From positions 12,312,827 to 12,376,826 of the forward strand of contig CM037476.1 of assembly GCA_021014325.1 (NCBI GenBank): 64,000 nt of DNA, given 5' to 3'. Below, in pieces: positions 21,189 to 32,550 of this stretch (within the stretch, counting starts at the first letter, position 1; every line of letters starts with the position of its first letter). Source of the stretch: Plazaster borealis (lineage: Eukaryota > Echinodermata > Asteroidea > Forcipulatida > Labidiasteridae). Made by a program: the position numbers and the translations under genes. The notes below the pieces were generated by a model that saw only the letters and a program-made list of their open reading frames with translations, ran no database searches and had not been told where the DNA came from.

Positions 21189-21356
21189 CAGGCCTGGAAT
21201 TACACGAAGGTTATGGAGGCCATGGCCTCTAATGCCCAGGTCTCGGCCTTGGTGCCCCTTCAAAAGTCCTCTGTAGACTTTAAGATTTTCTAATGGAAGT
21301 GCCCTTTGCAAAATGAAATTGGCCTTGCCCTCTCGAAGATAAAATTCCAGTCCTGT
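21189..21356 (-). mobile_element. Family D element, copy D1
   Basis: Ends (C)AGGCCTGGAATT and AAATTCCAGTCCTG are inverted repeats. The interior has GAGGCCATGGCCTC, GGTGCCCCTTCAAAAGT, GGAAGTGCCCTTTGCAAAAT and TTGCCCTCTCGAAGAT. About 168 bp; further copies at 27.55, 29.37, 37.25, 45.79, 51.8 and 56.6 kb. Confidence 0.75.
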
Positions 21357-21475
21357 ACCCGCATTTACCAACAATCCAACATAAATAAATAGGAAAAAGA
21401 CCCAAATGATCAGAATTTCTCGATTTCAAATCTGAATTGCCCAAAGCAAACCTGTTGCAACACAGTTCTAGCGAG

Positions 21476-21640
21476 ATTGTGTTACAAAAAAAATCAAGAG
21501 AAAACCATATATAGAATGCTCCAGATTGCACAGTAGGGCTTTTAAAACCAAGATAAACACCAAGTAGAAAACACTCCGAAGACCTCGTTTCTACTCGGTG
21601 TGCTTCGGCCAAACATCCAAAAATTTGGGTCCAGAATGCC
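21476..21640 (+). mobile_element. Family E element, right half
   Basis: Matches 48085-48230 closely (GAATGCTCCAGATTGCACAG, TAGGGCTTTTAAAACCAAGA, GTGCTTCGGC, GTCCAGAATGCCC). The left half is missing. It abuts the right end of a family B element directly. Confidence 0.7.
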
Positions 21641-21644
21641 CACA

Positions 21645-21698
21645 ATACACCAAATGAGAACACTGGTCTTTGACAATTACCAAACGTGTACGATGCCT
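21645..21698. mobile_element. Family B right-end fragment
   Basis: ACACCAAATGAGAACACTGG, CTTTGACAATTACCAAACG and ACGATGCCT followed by TTAA 21699-21702 match the right end of full B copies. The left part is absent. Confidence 0.7.
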
Positions 21699-22224
21699 TT
21701 AATGCTTTCGGGCGGTTATCAGGTAATATTTTAGTTTTATAAATTATATTTATTTATAGTATTGTTGAATATTATTTGAAGAATAACTAAATTTACTGAA
21801 TTTTATTTTATGAGGCCTACATTATCATAATACAGTGTTTGAATTTTGGGGGAAAATCCACAAGACTGCAGAGCTCGCACAGCTCAAAGTTTTTTACTGG
21901 ACCAGAATTTATGGACCAGAAGTGTGAAGAAGTGTGAAGAACAAAAAGTCTGCACAGTTTAACACATAAGCTGGTTTTATTTGAATGTTTTTTCTACAGG
22001 TAGGGGCCTAAATATTTGGATACTCAAAGCATTTGAAAGATATTTATCAAAGTCAACATTTGCAAACATTCATGTAATTTATATTTAAAAAAAGATATTA
22101 TTATTATTATTGGTTTATTAAAAACATTCAAACATCGCAGCCAAAGGCTGAATTGCGTTTAAAATACAGCAACGGTTACATAAAAATAGATAGACTTGAT
22201 TCCAAGGGAATTATTATTCAATTG

Positions 22225-22300
22225 AAAAACACAAGATTGCCGGACTTGTCCGATCATCAGTTTACTGGCCCGACACTAACAACATCACTGTCCTCGGGCC
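22225..22300 (-). mobile_element. Family F fragment
   Basis: GCCGGACTTGTCCGATCATC, ACTGGCCCGA and GTCCTCGGGCCTGATG are the reverse of the left part of family F. Confidence 0.4.
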
Positions 22301-22627
22301 TGATGTACATACAATGTATCTGCTGCACAATATTGGTACATGATATATCAAGTCTGCTTCCGAAAAATCAATTGATTTGTTTTTCTCACCAAGGATCTCG
22401 ATCTGAGAAGTATTGCGTCAATTCCCTCCCCCCCCCCTCCTCCCCTTCTTTGGAAATTATCTGATTCAATTGCATTCAAGCATGACCCGTTTTCATAATT
22501 ATTCAATGTTTGTGTCCTTGTTTTTTTATTTTGATTGAATATGCGTAGGTGTTCTGAAATGTCTTCTTCTTGGAACTGTACCAAGTAAATTATTTTTAGA
22601 GCCACACCCCCAAAAAATTATGTTCAT

Positions 22628-23037
22628 CAGGGCTGGAATTAACACTGGACCACAGGCCAGTGATTTTAGCCTCGGGCCAGTAACCTCAGGACTGGACAAG
22701 TCCGGTTGGTGTTATGTTTTTCAATGACTAAAAGTACCTCACTGTGTAATAAAAAAAGAAAATGATGCTCAATGTTTGAGTCCGGTAAATATCTTACATT
22801 TATGTTGGGTATTAAAAGTATACTTAATTCTTTTTAAAGACAAAATTAATGAGATATTCTCGTAGTGCTTGTTCAAATATAAATAGTTTACCAAGTACAT
22901 TTTAAACTTTGTACATGTAGAAAGTTCTCTCTCATTACATTCTGGTCTTGTAAAATAAATGCTGGTCCAGTAAATAATGTTGCCTACAGTACAAGCCCTG
23001 TGCTCTTGAGGATTTTCCCCCCTTTATTTGAGCCCTG
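22628..23037 (+). mobile_element. Family F element, copy F2
   Basis: CAGGGCTGGAATTAACAC to TTATTTGAGCCCTG, about 410 bp, collinear with F1 throughout (GACCACAGGCCAGTGATTTTA, GACTGGACAAGTCCGG, TGGTCTTGTAAAATAAAT). Confidence 0.7.
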
Positions 23038-23817
23038 TACATGATAGAAATGCACACTGCTAACTTCACAATTTTAGAAAACCTTTCAGCAAAAAGAAGC
23101 AATTATTTAAATTGTGTACACATACCTGTACCTGTGCATGTTTTGTTTTTGCAAAGCCAATTTTAGTGTTGGAGTGATATACAGTGACTGTAGTCCACTC
23201 TGAAAGACTGTGAAAATTCTTTGAAGGGGCACCACACCATGATACAAACATGTACACTAGTACCAGGGATCTTTGTCCAACAGGAAAACCATGGAAGCAT
23301 GAATAAACCACATTAAAAAAAACAAAAACATAAAGAACCGGAAACAAAACCATAACCCCCCCCCCCCAAAAGAAAAAAAAAACCAAAACCAAAAAAACAA
23401 CAACCCCAAAACCCCAAAATAATTATGTAAATTATTGGTTTTTGCAAGATGCAAATCCATTCCCAGTTTTCACTAAACGCACCAACCTGTGAAGTTATCG
23501 TCACAATATAAACAGATCATGCTCCATAACTGAGATTTTCTGCACATTTCTAAGGCTTATTTGGATTGCTGGAGGTCTTGAAATAACAATTTGACAATTG
23601 ACTTTTACAATAATGCTCACATAAAAAACACCCACGTACTGTACAGTAAGTTTATGTTTATGTCAGATGGAAATATTTCTCTGGAACATTGGCACTGGTT
23701 TGACGCTGACTGCAGTACATATTTATTCATTGAGCTTCTAGTAATGAAAGTATTAATTTTTTCCCCTATGATAACACATCCATAGTTCATGTTTAAATTC
23801 TTATTAATTTTGGGTTG

Positions 23818-23960
23818 AACAAAGACAAATTGACTAGAGCAGAATTTGAACCCGCGACCTCCGGATTAATGTGCTAGCGCTCTATACAAACTGAGCCATC
23901 TAGCCCTATAGTTGGCGGTCTCTCTATTTTGTCAATATCTCTGTTCGGGGTACCAGTCAG
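23818..23960 (-). mobile_element. tRNA-derived SINE, family T, copy T1
   Basis: On the minus strand the head has a tRNA-like A box (TGGCTCAGTTTGTA) and B box (GGTTCAAATTC) at tRNA spacing, with anticodon-stem sequence CGCTAGCACATTAATCCGG. The same head occurs at 24143-24187 and 33454-33625, so it is a SINE. The flank TCTCTATTTTGTCAATAT also recurs, diverged, at 33.57 kb. Confidence 0.7.
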
Positions 23961-24142
23961 AAGCCCCTTCAACCTGTAACTGCCATACATGTATAGCCAG
24001 GGATCACAACCAAGTTTACCTTACAACCTGGGTTGGCAGGAGAGGGATCACCTTAAAGGGATGCGACTTTTATTTCAAATATTGAGTAATAAATCACAAA
24101 GGATTGACTCGCTAAATTCTAATACATTTTTCATTAAACAAA

Positions 24143-24187
24143 GAACTTACTGCAGCGGGATTTGAACCTGCGACCTCCGGATTAAAC
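24143..24187 (-). mobile_element. tRNA-derived SINE, family T, fragment T2
   Basis: A short minus-strand piece of the T head (GGGATTTGAACCTGCGACCT, CCGGATTAA). It ends only about 33 bases before the acceptor of the first sestrin coding exon, so it lies in the branch-point region or just upstream. Confidence 0.6.
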
Positions 24188-24220
24188 TCTTATTATTTAT
24201 TTCTTCTTGATGCATTACAG

Positions 24221-24606
24221 GAACCGGTCTCCTTGAAGGAAACGCTACTTAAAACAAATCAAAGACTCAAAACCAAATGGCTGTCCAGGAGGGCTCGGCA
24301 GCGCAGGCACGCTGGCTGCTGCAGAGGCTCTCCACCCGAGAAAGCACCTCCCGTCTCAACACCCTTGAACAACTCGCCTCTTGCCTCACCTCCATCCATG
24401 AAAGCATCGTCGAGCAGCTCCCAGAATCTCAGCAAAACAGCCTCGAAGGCAGCGAGGCGTTCATCGAGGAATGCCTCTCCGGCAACTGCCGAGACGGTAT
24501 AAGTGAGAGCCTGCTGCAGCCGTTGACGATGATCTTGCGCTTGGCTCATCAGTGTCCGTTCAGCGATGTGCGGCAGAAGTGCAGCAGTCTTCTTGCTTTC
24601 TACAAG
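24221..24606 (+). CDS. SESN: Sestrin, first coding exon (long isoform N-terminus)
   Basis: Acceptor tgcattacag at 24211-24220; ATG 24277 in good context (accaaATGG), with an in-frame stop TAA at 24250-24252 confirming the start. Coding 24277-24606, 110 residues, phase 0 at the donor AAG/gtaagt. It matches the SESN1 long N-terminus: a pattern of helices with RESTSRLNTLEQLASCLTSI, then LLQPLTMILRLAHQCPFSDV and RQKCSSLLAF, against SESN1's LLAHLLMLSKRCPFKDVREK block (recalled). It is non-repetitive and distinctly GC-richer than its introns. The antisense open frame over it is a shadow. Confidence 0.9.
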
Positions 24607-25350
24607 GTAAGTTGAATGAGGACCCTGAAAATACAATTTAGCCACCTCTCACGTGATTTTTCGCTCTTAATATTTTGAAACATTTGTGATCATCATAAAA
24701 ACCATTTCGGGTGTCGGTAATTTCATGCCGACTCCCCAGAAAATTCAGGCCATCTCCCCAATAGGCACGGAGGTCGGCTATCGAAACAAGGTTGACCAGT
24801 AACAATGGAACCGCACAGATTCAGACGATCTGGAAGAGTCCACTTGGTAGTTTTTTTCCACCGTTTAATTTTGTGTATATTAGTTTAATTGAAAACTGAA
24901 CTTTCGGTTTCAAGATATTCCTTTTGACCCACCCGCCCACATTGCCGAAAATCAAAGTTTTTAAACATTGATTAAATTCTGAACGGCCCCTCAATAGTAA
25001 AACTATTGATGGATTCTGGAAGCTGCAAAGTGTGTAAGTTATGTACCATGAGAAATTCCAGACTTTTGTCTGAATTCAGTATTTTTTTAGTGAAAAAAAG
25101 CTGTTGTTTTCTTCAGATTTAAAAGGTTTTTGCTCTTCGATTTACTTCTTTGGCACTAGACTGTCTGACACTGATTGGACTGTTCCAAGGAGCTCCTTGT
25201 AATAGTTAACTCCAGGGGTTACTTAACGTTGGAAATGTCATTTCAATATTACATTGTAATACCTCCTAAAGATGTGGGTCTTAGTTTCAGACCTTTTTGT
25301 CAGCAATGGCTTTCACTCAGTTTTGTTGTGTGTCGAGGCCTAGCGGTTAT

Positions 25351-25729
25351 GGCACTGAACACGTTTGGTAATTGTCAAAGACCAGTGTTCGTTCTCACTT
25401 GGTGTATCCCAACATATGCATAAAATAACAAAGCTGTGAAAATTTGGGCTCAATTGGTCATCAAAGTTGCAAGAAAATAATGAAAGAAAAAACACCCTTG
25501 TTGCACAAATTTGTGTGCTTTCACATGCCTGAGAAAGGCTTCAGGCCTGAAATCTTTCTCAGATTCAAATATTTTAGTGAGAAATTACCTCTTTCTCAAA
25601 TCTACGTTACTTCAGAGGGAGTCGTTTCTCACAATGTTTTATACTATCAACAGCTCTCCGTTGCTCGTTACCAAGTAACTTTTTATACTAATATATATTT
25701 TGAGTAATTACCAAACATGTACAGTGCCT
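25351..25729. mobile_element. Family B piggyBac-like MITE, copy B2
   Basis: GGCACTGAACACGTTTGGTAA to TACCAAACATGTACAGTGCC, about 379 bp, collinear with B3-B5. The flanking TTAA is not preserved. A family S SINE fragment starts immediately after it. Confidence 0.75.
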
Positions 25730-25730
25730 T

Positions 25731-26030
25731 GAAGAGCACCCGACTCAAGCTCTGGTGTCTCTGGTCAGCAGAGTGTGGGTTCAGGTCTCGGTCATGGCAC
25801 TTGTGTCATTGAGCAAGATACTATATGATTGTTTTGTCCTTCGGATGTGACATTAAGCCGTAGGTTCCTTGTGCTAGGTTTGGTAGTGCACGTAAAAGAA
25901 CCCAGAACAATTACCGTGGAAGTGTAAGGGTTAACTCTCTGGTTCACATACTGTACATGTAGCAAGCACCCTTGTTTACAGGCTTCCTCAGTTTTGCGAG
26001 CTACAGTGATTAAGTTCGGTTATGAGGCAT
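25731..26030 (+). mobile_element. SINE fragment related to family S
   Basis: GACTCAAGCTCTGGTGT, GAGTGTGGGTTCAGGTCTCGG and TTGAGCAAGATACTA follow the S1 head; the A box is lost. The tail (GTGCACGTAAAAGAACCCAG) differs from S1 and S2, so it may be a subfamily or a composite. Confidence 0.55.
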
Positions 26031-26172
26031 CCTTGGTTTCATTACCAGAAATATCTAATAATAACTTCTGAGTATAGTATATTGGTTGTCTTTTTGCTAA
26101 TATGTTATTTGCCTTTGAGGAAACACAATTGCATTTCAAGAGGGAATTTCAAGAGCACATCAGAAGGGAGAG

Positions 26173-26455
26173 CAGGGTTCTCTTCAGGATTTTTTAGAAA
26201 CTGTGGGGCCTTCTGGAACCAAATTTTGGAAGTTTGGAAGAAGGCACTGAATTGAAATGAGGTCCCTAGAATTGTTTATACTTTTGAAAGCCCTATTGTG
26301 CAATCTGGAGCTTTCTAAATATGTTTTCTTTATGTTTTTTTTTTTTAAATTAGTAAACAATTTATACATATATTTACTTTTGCGTAGCGGGCCGAAATTT
26401 GAGTGTATCGGCACGCACTCTGCGAGTATCGGCCCGATAGCCATAGCCCCAAATG
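26173..26455 (-). mobile_element. Family E element, reverse copy
   Basis: Starts GCAGGGTTCTCTTCAGG, then AAAGCCCTATTGTGCAATCT and GGAGC, then GTATCGGCACGCACTC and GTATCGGCCCGATA. This is the reverse order of the full copy at 47963-48265. Confidence 0.7.
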
Positions 26456-26957
26456 GATCCATTGCCCCCAATCTCCCATACATACATACATACTAGTACT
26501 GTACTTATTGTATTCAATCGCAATTTTGTGCACTTTTTATTTCCAACAAAGACTGAAAAGTTGTGGTTTTGCAGTAACCTTAACAACGGAGAGGTGACCA
26601 GGCAATGAACCGTACTTTGTGGCCACAAAGCCCTTTCTCGCTGGGTTCCATAGTTGACTGACTTGCAGTTGTTCGCCTCAACTTCACATTGTCATACTGT
26701 ACATGCATGTACGTTCATCTGTTAATAATGATTCTAATGTAATTTGGATCTAACAATCCCAATCCTGGCTGGAGCACAGTGAGAATGTGGGTTTGTAGAA
26801 CAAGCTTCCTTTTTCCCCCAAATGGACTGGTTTTAAAAGTGTAGGTTCTGCTGATTTTCTGTTTCAGAAAACACTCACTCAATCCGTTTCTTACTTGGTA
26901 TCATTGAAATAAAAAGTTGCATCCCGTCAATGTGATCCCTCTGCTGCCGCTTCCCAG

Positions 26958-27137
26958 GGGCCCAATTTCATAGAGGTGCTTAACAATTTTCTGCTGAGCA
27001 GATATGAGCAGGATACCAGTCACAAGTTGTACATGTGACATGGTAGTTTGGCCGGTAACCTTATTCTTGTATGCATAATTTTGTTTTGCTTAGCTAGTTT
27101 TTTGTGCTTTTTAAAAACAGCTCTAGTTATTGGGCCC
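26958..27137. mobile_element. Family A copy A4
   Basis: GGGCCCAATTTCATAGAGG to CTCTAGTTATTGGGCCC, 180 bp, with GGATACCAGTCACAAGTTGT and CATGGTAGTTTGGCCGGTAA. Orientation is reversed relative to A1. Confidence 0.8.
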
Positions 27138-27295
27138 TGGTTGTACTGAACCACACACCATGGATATCATAAATGATGCCTGCCCCTCTATAGGCCAAGA
27201 AAAGACAGCTACATGTACTTGAATACTGCCCTCAATATTGATTCAGGTCATTAAGTCTCCAGGAAATCTGCTTACTGTATTCTCATACTGGAAAG

Positions 27296-27745
27296 TGGTG
27301 CAGTTACTCACATAACTGGTTACTTGCTTTACTGGTTACTTGCATTTACTCGCATTTAACTGGTTACTTGCATTATAACTGGTTACTATCAAAACTGGTT
27401 ACTTGCATAACTGGTTTCTCACATCACATAACTAGTTACTCACCTACCATGTAAGTTTCTCACATAACTGGTTACTCGCATCACTTCTTACTGGCATCTT
27501 GTTACTCACAATCTGGTTACTTACGTAACTGGTTTCTCACACATAAATGCAGGCCTGGGATTTCATCTTTGAAAGGGCAAGGCCATTTTCATTTTGCAAA
27601 GGGCACTTCCATTTGAGTCTATGCACAAACATTTGACAGGACACCAAGGCCAAGACTAGGGGCAACAGAGGCCATGGCCTCCGTGGCCTCTGGTAAATTT
27701 CAGGCCTGTAACTGGTTACTCGCATTACTGGTTACTCGCATTTCA
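27296..27745. repeat. ACTGGTTACT minisatellite, split by family D
   Basis: About 20 copies of ACTGGTTACT(T/C)(G/A)CAT-like units at 27296-27549, resuming at 27710-27745 after a family D element. Confidence 0.85.
27550..27709 (+). mobile_element. Family D element, copy D2, inside a minisatellite
   Basis: CAGGCCTGGGATTTC to AAATTTCAGGCCTG, 160 bp, with GGGCAAGGCCATTTTCATTT and GAGGCCATGGCCTCC. Both flanks are ACTGGTTACT-type repeats, so it inserted into, or was carried within, the array. Confidence 0.8.
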
Positions 27746-28751
27746 TTTTTTAAAGTGTAGGCTATTTTTCAATTGTTGGGATAAAATCCATACCTGGTAT
27801 TGTGGCTAGAAGCAAAATAAGAAAATGGCATTAAAATAATGAGAAATATTTGCACAAATTCAGGCGTGATTGTCAAATTGGGAAAAATAAGCATCCTCGT
27901 TCCAAGTTTTAAATTTGTTTCAATGTTGATTTTAACATTTGTTTGTGTTTTATACAAATTGAAATTGTATTTTAACAAATTGCTATGGGTATTTTTATTT
28001 CCAACAACTTTGTATTTTATAAATAGAATTTAACAGATTTTATCCATTAATAAAAATAGTCAAGTTGTTTCTCGTTTTCGATACGCGCGAGATTTGCACA
28101 GTCTATACCTTTTTTCATAATCCATTGATGGCTAGAGAAATTATCTTTCCACTTCAGAATCTGTCAATAGATTTCTAATGTACCACCATGTACATAATAC
28201 TTTGATGTTCTGACCGCAAGGGTTTCTCAAGGGCAAGATGACATTTGAGTGGAGTATTGTAAACATACTGTGGTTATTTGAGCTGCCTTTTGACAGTTGA
28301 CAAGGGTGATAAATGGACGATTAAATACAGATCCAATGTGAGTGTATATTTACATGTAGATGTGAAGTACAATGTGCTGTTGTGTACACAAACATGACAC
28401 GCACAAAACTGCAATAAGTCAATCTTTCTACTGTTAGATACCAGAAGTCATTCTATGTTATAAGTTCCACATAAAATATAAAAATACCAGCTGAGCAAGT
28501 TTTGAGATGTGCTCCCTTTCTTTAATTCAAAAGTTGATAAAAATTGTACAGTGCAATCTCCATGAAATGAAAGATTTTATGTTTTCTTCCAATGAGGTGT
28601 GTACAAATCTTGCCTGCAGGAAGTCCAGGCTCTGTGGCTCTTTTGTAAACATGTGATGTCACTTTATTCTATACCATCTTCAATTGGGTTTTTTGTTCCT
28701 GATTGGTGTGGTATGGATTCTGAATCAGAGTCACACTGTTAAAACTAATCA

Positions 28752-28975
28752 GCGTTCTCCCTTAACAGTGGTCCGCTGGCCAAATGCTAGTTAAAACAAG
28801 CAAGGACCAGTCAGAATTCCCTCCAAGTGGTCCTGCTGGCTACATTGTAGTTTAATGTTGGAAGGCATCCCTATTTCATTTGAAAGATTGACTAGCGAAA
28901 AAGCCTGCAGACCAGTAAAATGACAAGCTAACTGGCCCTGCTGGACAGTCACTAAAAAAGTTATGGCAAATCCTG
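28752..28975 (+). mobile_element. Family C element, complete copy
   Basis: AGCGTTCTCCCTTAACAGTGG, GACCAGTCAGAATTCCCTCC, AAGTGGTCCTGCTGGC, GCATCCCTATTTCATTTGAA and AAGTTATGGCAAATCCTG. About 224 bp; the ends share an inverted CCCTTAAC. No coding capacity. Confidence 0.75.
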
Positions 28976-29368
28976 CTATTAGCAGTTGGGATAATTTGTA
29001 ATACAAATTGGTAGAAGCCTTGTCACTATGTGTTGTTTTAGATCTTGTTAGGTCAGGATGGGTCAGGGAACTGATCCTGTTTGGGGCAACTAGAGAGCTC
29101 TGGGTCAACTACTCCGCACACTGGGGGTGATCAATTAATCAATCAGAGCAAGTGACTCCTGAACACTGCTGACAGGTCCTATAGAGAGGGGGGGGGGGCT
29201 AGTGCATCTTGTACTTTAAACAAAACGCACTGGTCATATTGTAAAGGTTGTTGTATTTTGTTGCATTCACCAGTCAACCCAATACCCTGTTGAATTGTGT
29301 TACATTTAGCAAACTTCCATTATTTGTGAATATTTAGCAGGGGGAACTAACTGCCTGGTGCCAAGGCT

Positions 29369-29489
29369 GGTATAAACAATGCCTCTGTTGCCCCTGGTCT
29401 TGGCCTTGGTGCCCCTTGAAAAGTTTCCCATAGACTTAATCATTTTCCAACGGAAGTGCCCTTTGCAAAACGAAATTCTAGGCCTGATA
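29369..29489 (-). mobile_element. Family D fragment
   Basis: TTGCCCCTGGTCTTGGCCTT, GGTGCCCCTTGAAAAGTTTC, GGAAGTGCCCTTTGCAAAAC and AATTCTAGGCCTG. The outer left end is missing. Confidence 0.65.
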
Positions 29490-30799
29490 AACTAAGTTAA
29501 ACTAAAGTATTCAAAGAAACAGAATCCCGCACACGTAAAACTCAATATGGTTGGGACCAACTTGGTCCCGGAAGTTCGAATACGCACGAGATTTGCACAG
29601 TCTATTCCAGACATTCTTAGCATGATGGACTTGCAGATTTGTGCAATGTATTACACATCACTATCGTTGATTGTATTACGATAGCGTCTCGTTGGCCATG
29701 ACAGGCCTTACTTTTATTATAAGTCAGTACAGGGTGCTTACCGTGCTTTAAGGATGTTTTAATCTTTGTGTACTGCCAATCAACATTCCTAATTAGAGGT
29801 ACATGTTTAGTAGTACAGGGTTCGGCCAATGATTTCTTGAGTGGTGGAAATTTGTTTCCTTGGTGTGGTTTAGGCAATTTTCTTTGTGCACAGTCGCGAG
29901 CCCTGCGCATTGAATTGAATGGAAGTCTTTACCGCCATTGGAAAAAAATGTACGGAATAGCATCCTTTGAACTTTGTTTAATTTGTCCATTGTATATCAA
30001 CGCTATGGGATTTAAGGTATGCGACATGTATGAAACTGGTATCATGTTATACCAACTGTAAAGCTATGATCAGCGTGACTGGAAACCATTGTAAGATCAA
30101 TGTGGTTATTTTTGGCTGGATTATGTGACAAGGTTGGATAACGTTTTTTTACTGGTACATGTAAAAACACAATTTCCATTTTGTTGAAAACCTTAAAAGG
30201 AAACGGGAAGATTAACTCAACAATTTTGACAACTTGTGGTGGTCGAAAAAAACAACAACATTCTGCCAGTGGTGGTTTGGGGAATTCTTTAATTATTATT
30301 TTTTTTATCCAACAGTAGTTTTCAATATAGCATTGTGAAAATTTAATTAGGAAATTGAAAAACAATGAAAAATGGTGCGTATGTTTTGTCTTGTCCAGGA
30401 TTATTTCATATGAAACTAGTTTAAAAAGAAAAAACATTACGGGTATTTTATACAGTATGACTTTATTAAAACTCAGTTACAGACTAGGCAGTTTGGCTGG
30501 AGTGTGGCCCAATTCCTCAAATTTCCTCTTCTCCTATGTAACTCCACACCATCTTGTTTGGACTTCAAACAGATTGAAATGCCTGACCCTGTAATAAACA
30601 CTTAATGTTTGAGCCTGCTGGCCACAGTCCTACCAAATCCTTCACTTTTATCAGTTGATAATGAAGGAGCTGTAAGGGTTTTCACAATGAAACTAATCAA
30701 CTTCTTTATTATATCTTCTTACAAACTTGTTGTTTTGTTGTGTTGGAAAAACAGCGGGTACCCCTGACATCGTGTGCATCATTTGGGTTTTGTACAATA

Positions 30800-31185
30800 A
30801 AGCAGGACTCCTTCAATATCCTCTTCGTCGAAGTGAAGAAATAAGGAGGACTTGGGCTATCAGGGCATTGCAGTAAAGGAGGATGCAGAAGGATTTGGGC
30901 CATGATGGGTTTCTGCTGTGAGAGGATTTAGAAGGAATTGGGCTATCAAGTTATGTTTTGACATAAAGGAAATAGAAGGATTTGAGCCAAATGCAGCTTG
31001 GCCAAAATTTGATTCCAAAGGATGATGAGCTGTTGGGGGGTGGGTATCATGATGAAGCCTGTCACAGGAGGATTTAGAAGGATTTGGGCTATTAAGGAAA
31101 ACCAGGAGGATTTAGAAGGATTTGGGCCCTTCGAGAATGGAACTCTCTACTTCTGAAGGATATTGGGAGGATTTGGGCTATGTGT
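30800..31185 (+). repeat. GGAGGATTTAGAAGGATTTGGGCTAT degenerate array
   Basis: About ten copies of AAGGATTTGGGC(T/C)A(T/A) spaced irregularly by GGAGGATTTAG-type units over 390 bp. No frame is open through it. Confidence 0.7.
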
Positions 31186-31525
31186 TTAGCAAACAATCCT
31201 CGTCTGTTTGGGTGAAGTATTGTAATCATTTGAGGGCCGTTGTTTCTGTTGTCCTGTTATGGAAATTACAAGTGTAGGCCTATGCAGTATCCCTTATTCC
31301 TGATGAAAGGTGCCCCTTTTCACATAGAACATGGCCCTGACAAAATTGTGTATACATGTATGACATGGGGGTTCTTTAATTAATAACCTACCTGTCAAGA
31401 GAAACAGGCTAATTATTTAAAGTCCTCAATTTCATGAGAATATTATGAGTAAAATAGATCAGTTTTACACATGGTTGCACTTCAGAGCATGTAGCTAGGT
31501 CTATGATTGCACCATGGTGGCACCC

Positions 31526-31639
31526 ACTCTCTTAAAGTTTTAGACTGAAATTCACTATAATCGATTGAAACTACATACAACTGTGCTGATGATTTTGTTC
31601 TTAGTTTGGATCGATTTTGAATTTCAGTCTAAAACTCAA
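31526..31639. mobile_element. Family H copy H2, right end cut by B3
   Basis: ACTCTCTTAAAGTTTTAGAC through AATTTCAGTCTAAAACT. The expected TTAAGAGAG end is replaced by the start of a family B element. Confidence 0.7.
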
Positions 31640-32008
31640 AGGCACTCTGAACACGTTTGGAAATTGTCAAAGACCAGTGGTCTCTCTTGGTGTATCCCAG
31701 CATATGCATAAAATAACAAGCCTGTGAAAATTTGGGCTCAATTGGTAATCGAAGTTGCAAGAAAATTATGGAAGAAAAAACAACCTTTGTTGCACAAATT
31801 TGTGTGCTTTCAGATAGGAACAAAAACTTCTTGCAAGAAGTTTTTATTATTTTAGTGAGAAATTACCTCTTTCTCAAAAACTACGTTACTTCAGAGGGAG
31901 TCATTTCTCACCGTGTTTTATACTATCAACAGCTCTCTGTTGCTCGTTACCAAGTCAGTTTTTATGCTGATATATATTTTGAGTAATTACCAAATGTGTA
32001 CAGTGCCT
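31640..32008. mobile_element. Family B piggyBac-like MITE, copy B3
   Basis: GGCACTCTGAACACGTTTGG to CCAAATGTGTACAGTGCCT, then TTAA 32009-32012. It lies exactly between two family H copies, whose termini contain TTAA, the piggyBac target. Confidence 0.8.
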
Positions 32009-32011
32009 TTA

Positions 32012-32124
32012 AAGGTTTTAGATTGAAATTCACTCTGATCGAATGAAACTAGTGACAACTGCTGATGATTGTGTCCCTAGTTTCAATTGATCAGAGTGAA
32101 TTTCAGTCTAAAAGTTTACAAGAG
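32012..32124. mobile_element. Family H copy H3
   Basis: AAAGGTTTTAGATTGAAATTC through GTCTAAAAGTTTACAAGAG. The left terminal CTCTC is missing where B3 ends. Confidence 0.65.
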
Positions 32125-32135
32125 TACGGTTACAG

Positions 32136-32550
32136 CTCGATAGTCCGAAGGTTCGATGGTCCGAAGGTTCGTTAGTTCTAAGGTTCGTTTGTCCGAAGGT
32201 TCGTTAGTCTGAAGGTTCAATAGTCCGAAGGTTCGATAGTCCGAAGGTTCGATAGTCCGAATTGACAATAAGGTTCGATAGTCCGAATTGACAATAAGGT
32301 TCGATCGTGGATTCGGACTATTGGACCTTATCGAAGATTCGGACTACCGAACCCTCGGACCAGTGAACCTTCGGATCAATGAACCTTCGGACTAATGAAA
32401 CTTCGGACTATCGTATCAAATGTTCGGATTAACGAACCCTATTTCATTTTCGGACTAATGAACCCCCTGTTTATGGGAAATTTGTGCGTTCGGACTATCG
32501 AACCTTCGGACTATTGAACCTTCGGACTAACGGACCTTCGGACTATCGGG
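32136..32550. repeat. Inverted minisatellite (foldback), unit ATAGTCCGAAGGTTCG
   Basis: From 32136 to about 32305, 16-17 bp units read (C)GATAGTCCGAAGGTT. From there to 32550 the same unit runs in the opposite orientation (AACCTTCGGACTATCG). The two arms can fold on each other over roughly 170-200 bp. CpG-rich, with no open frame of note. Confidence 0.85.

Noticed and set aside
23820..23895. Functional tRNA gene on the minus strand
   Set aside because: Near-identical heads at 24.15 and 33.47 kb, with a shared flank at 33.5 kb, show a SINE family.
24259..24645. 128-codon minus-strand frame
   Set aside because: Antisense shadow of the first sestrin coding exon.
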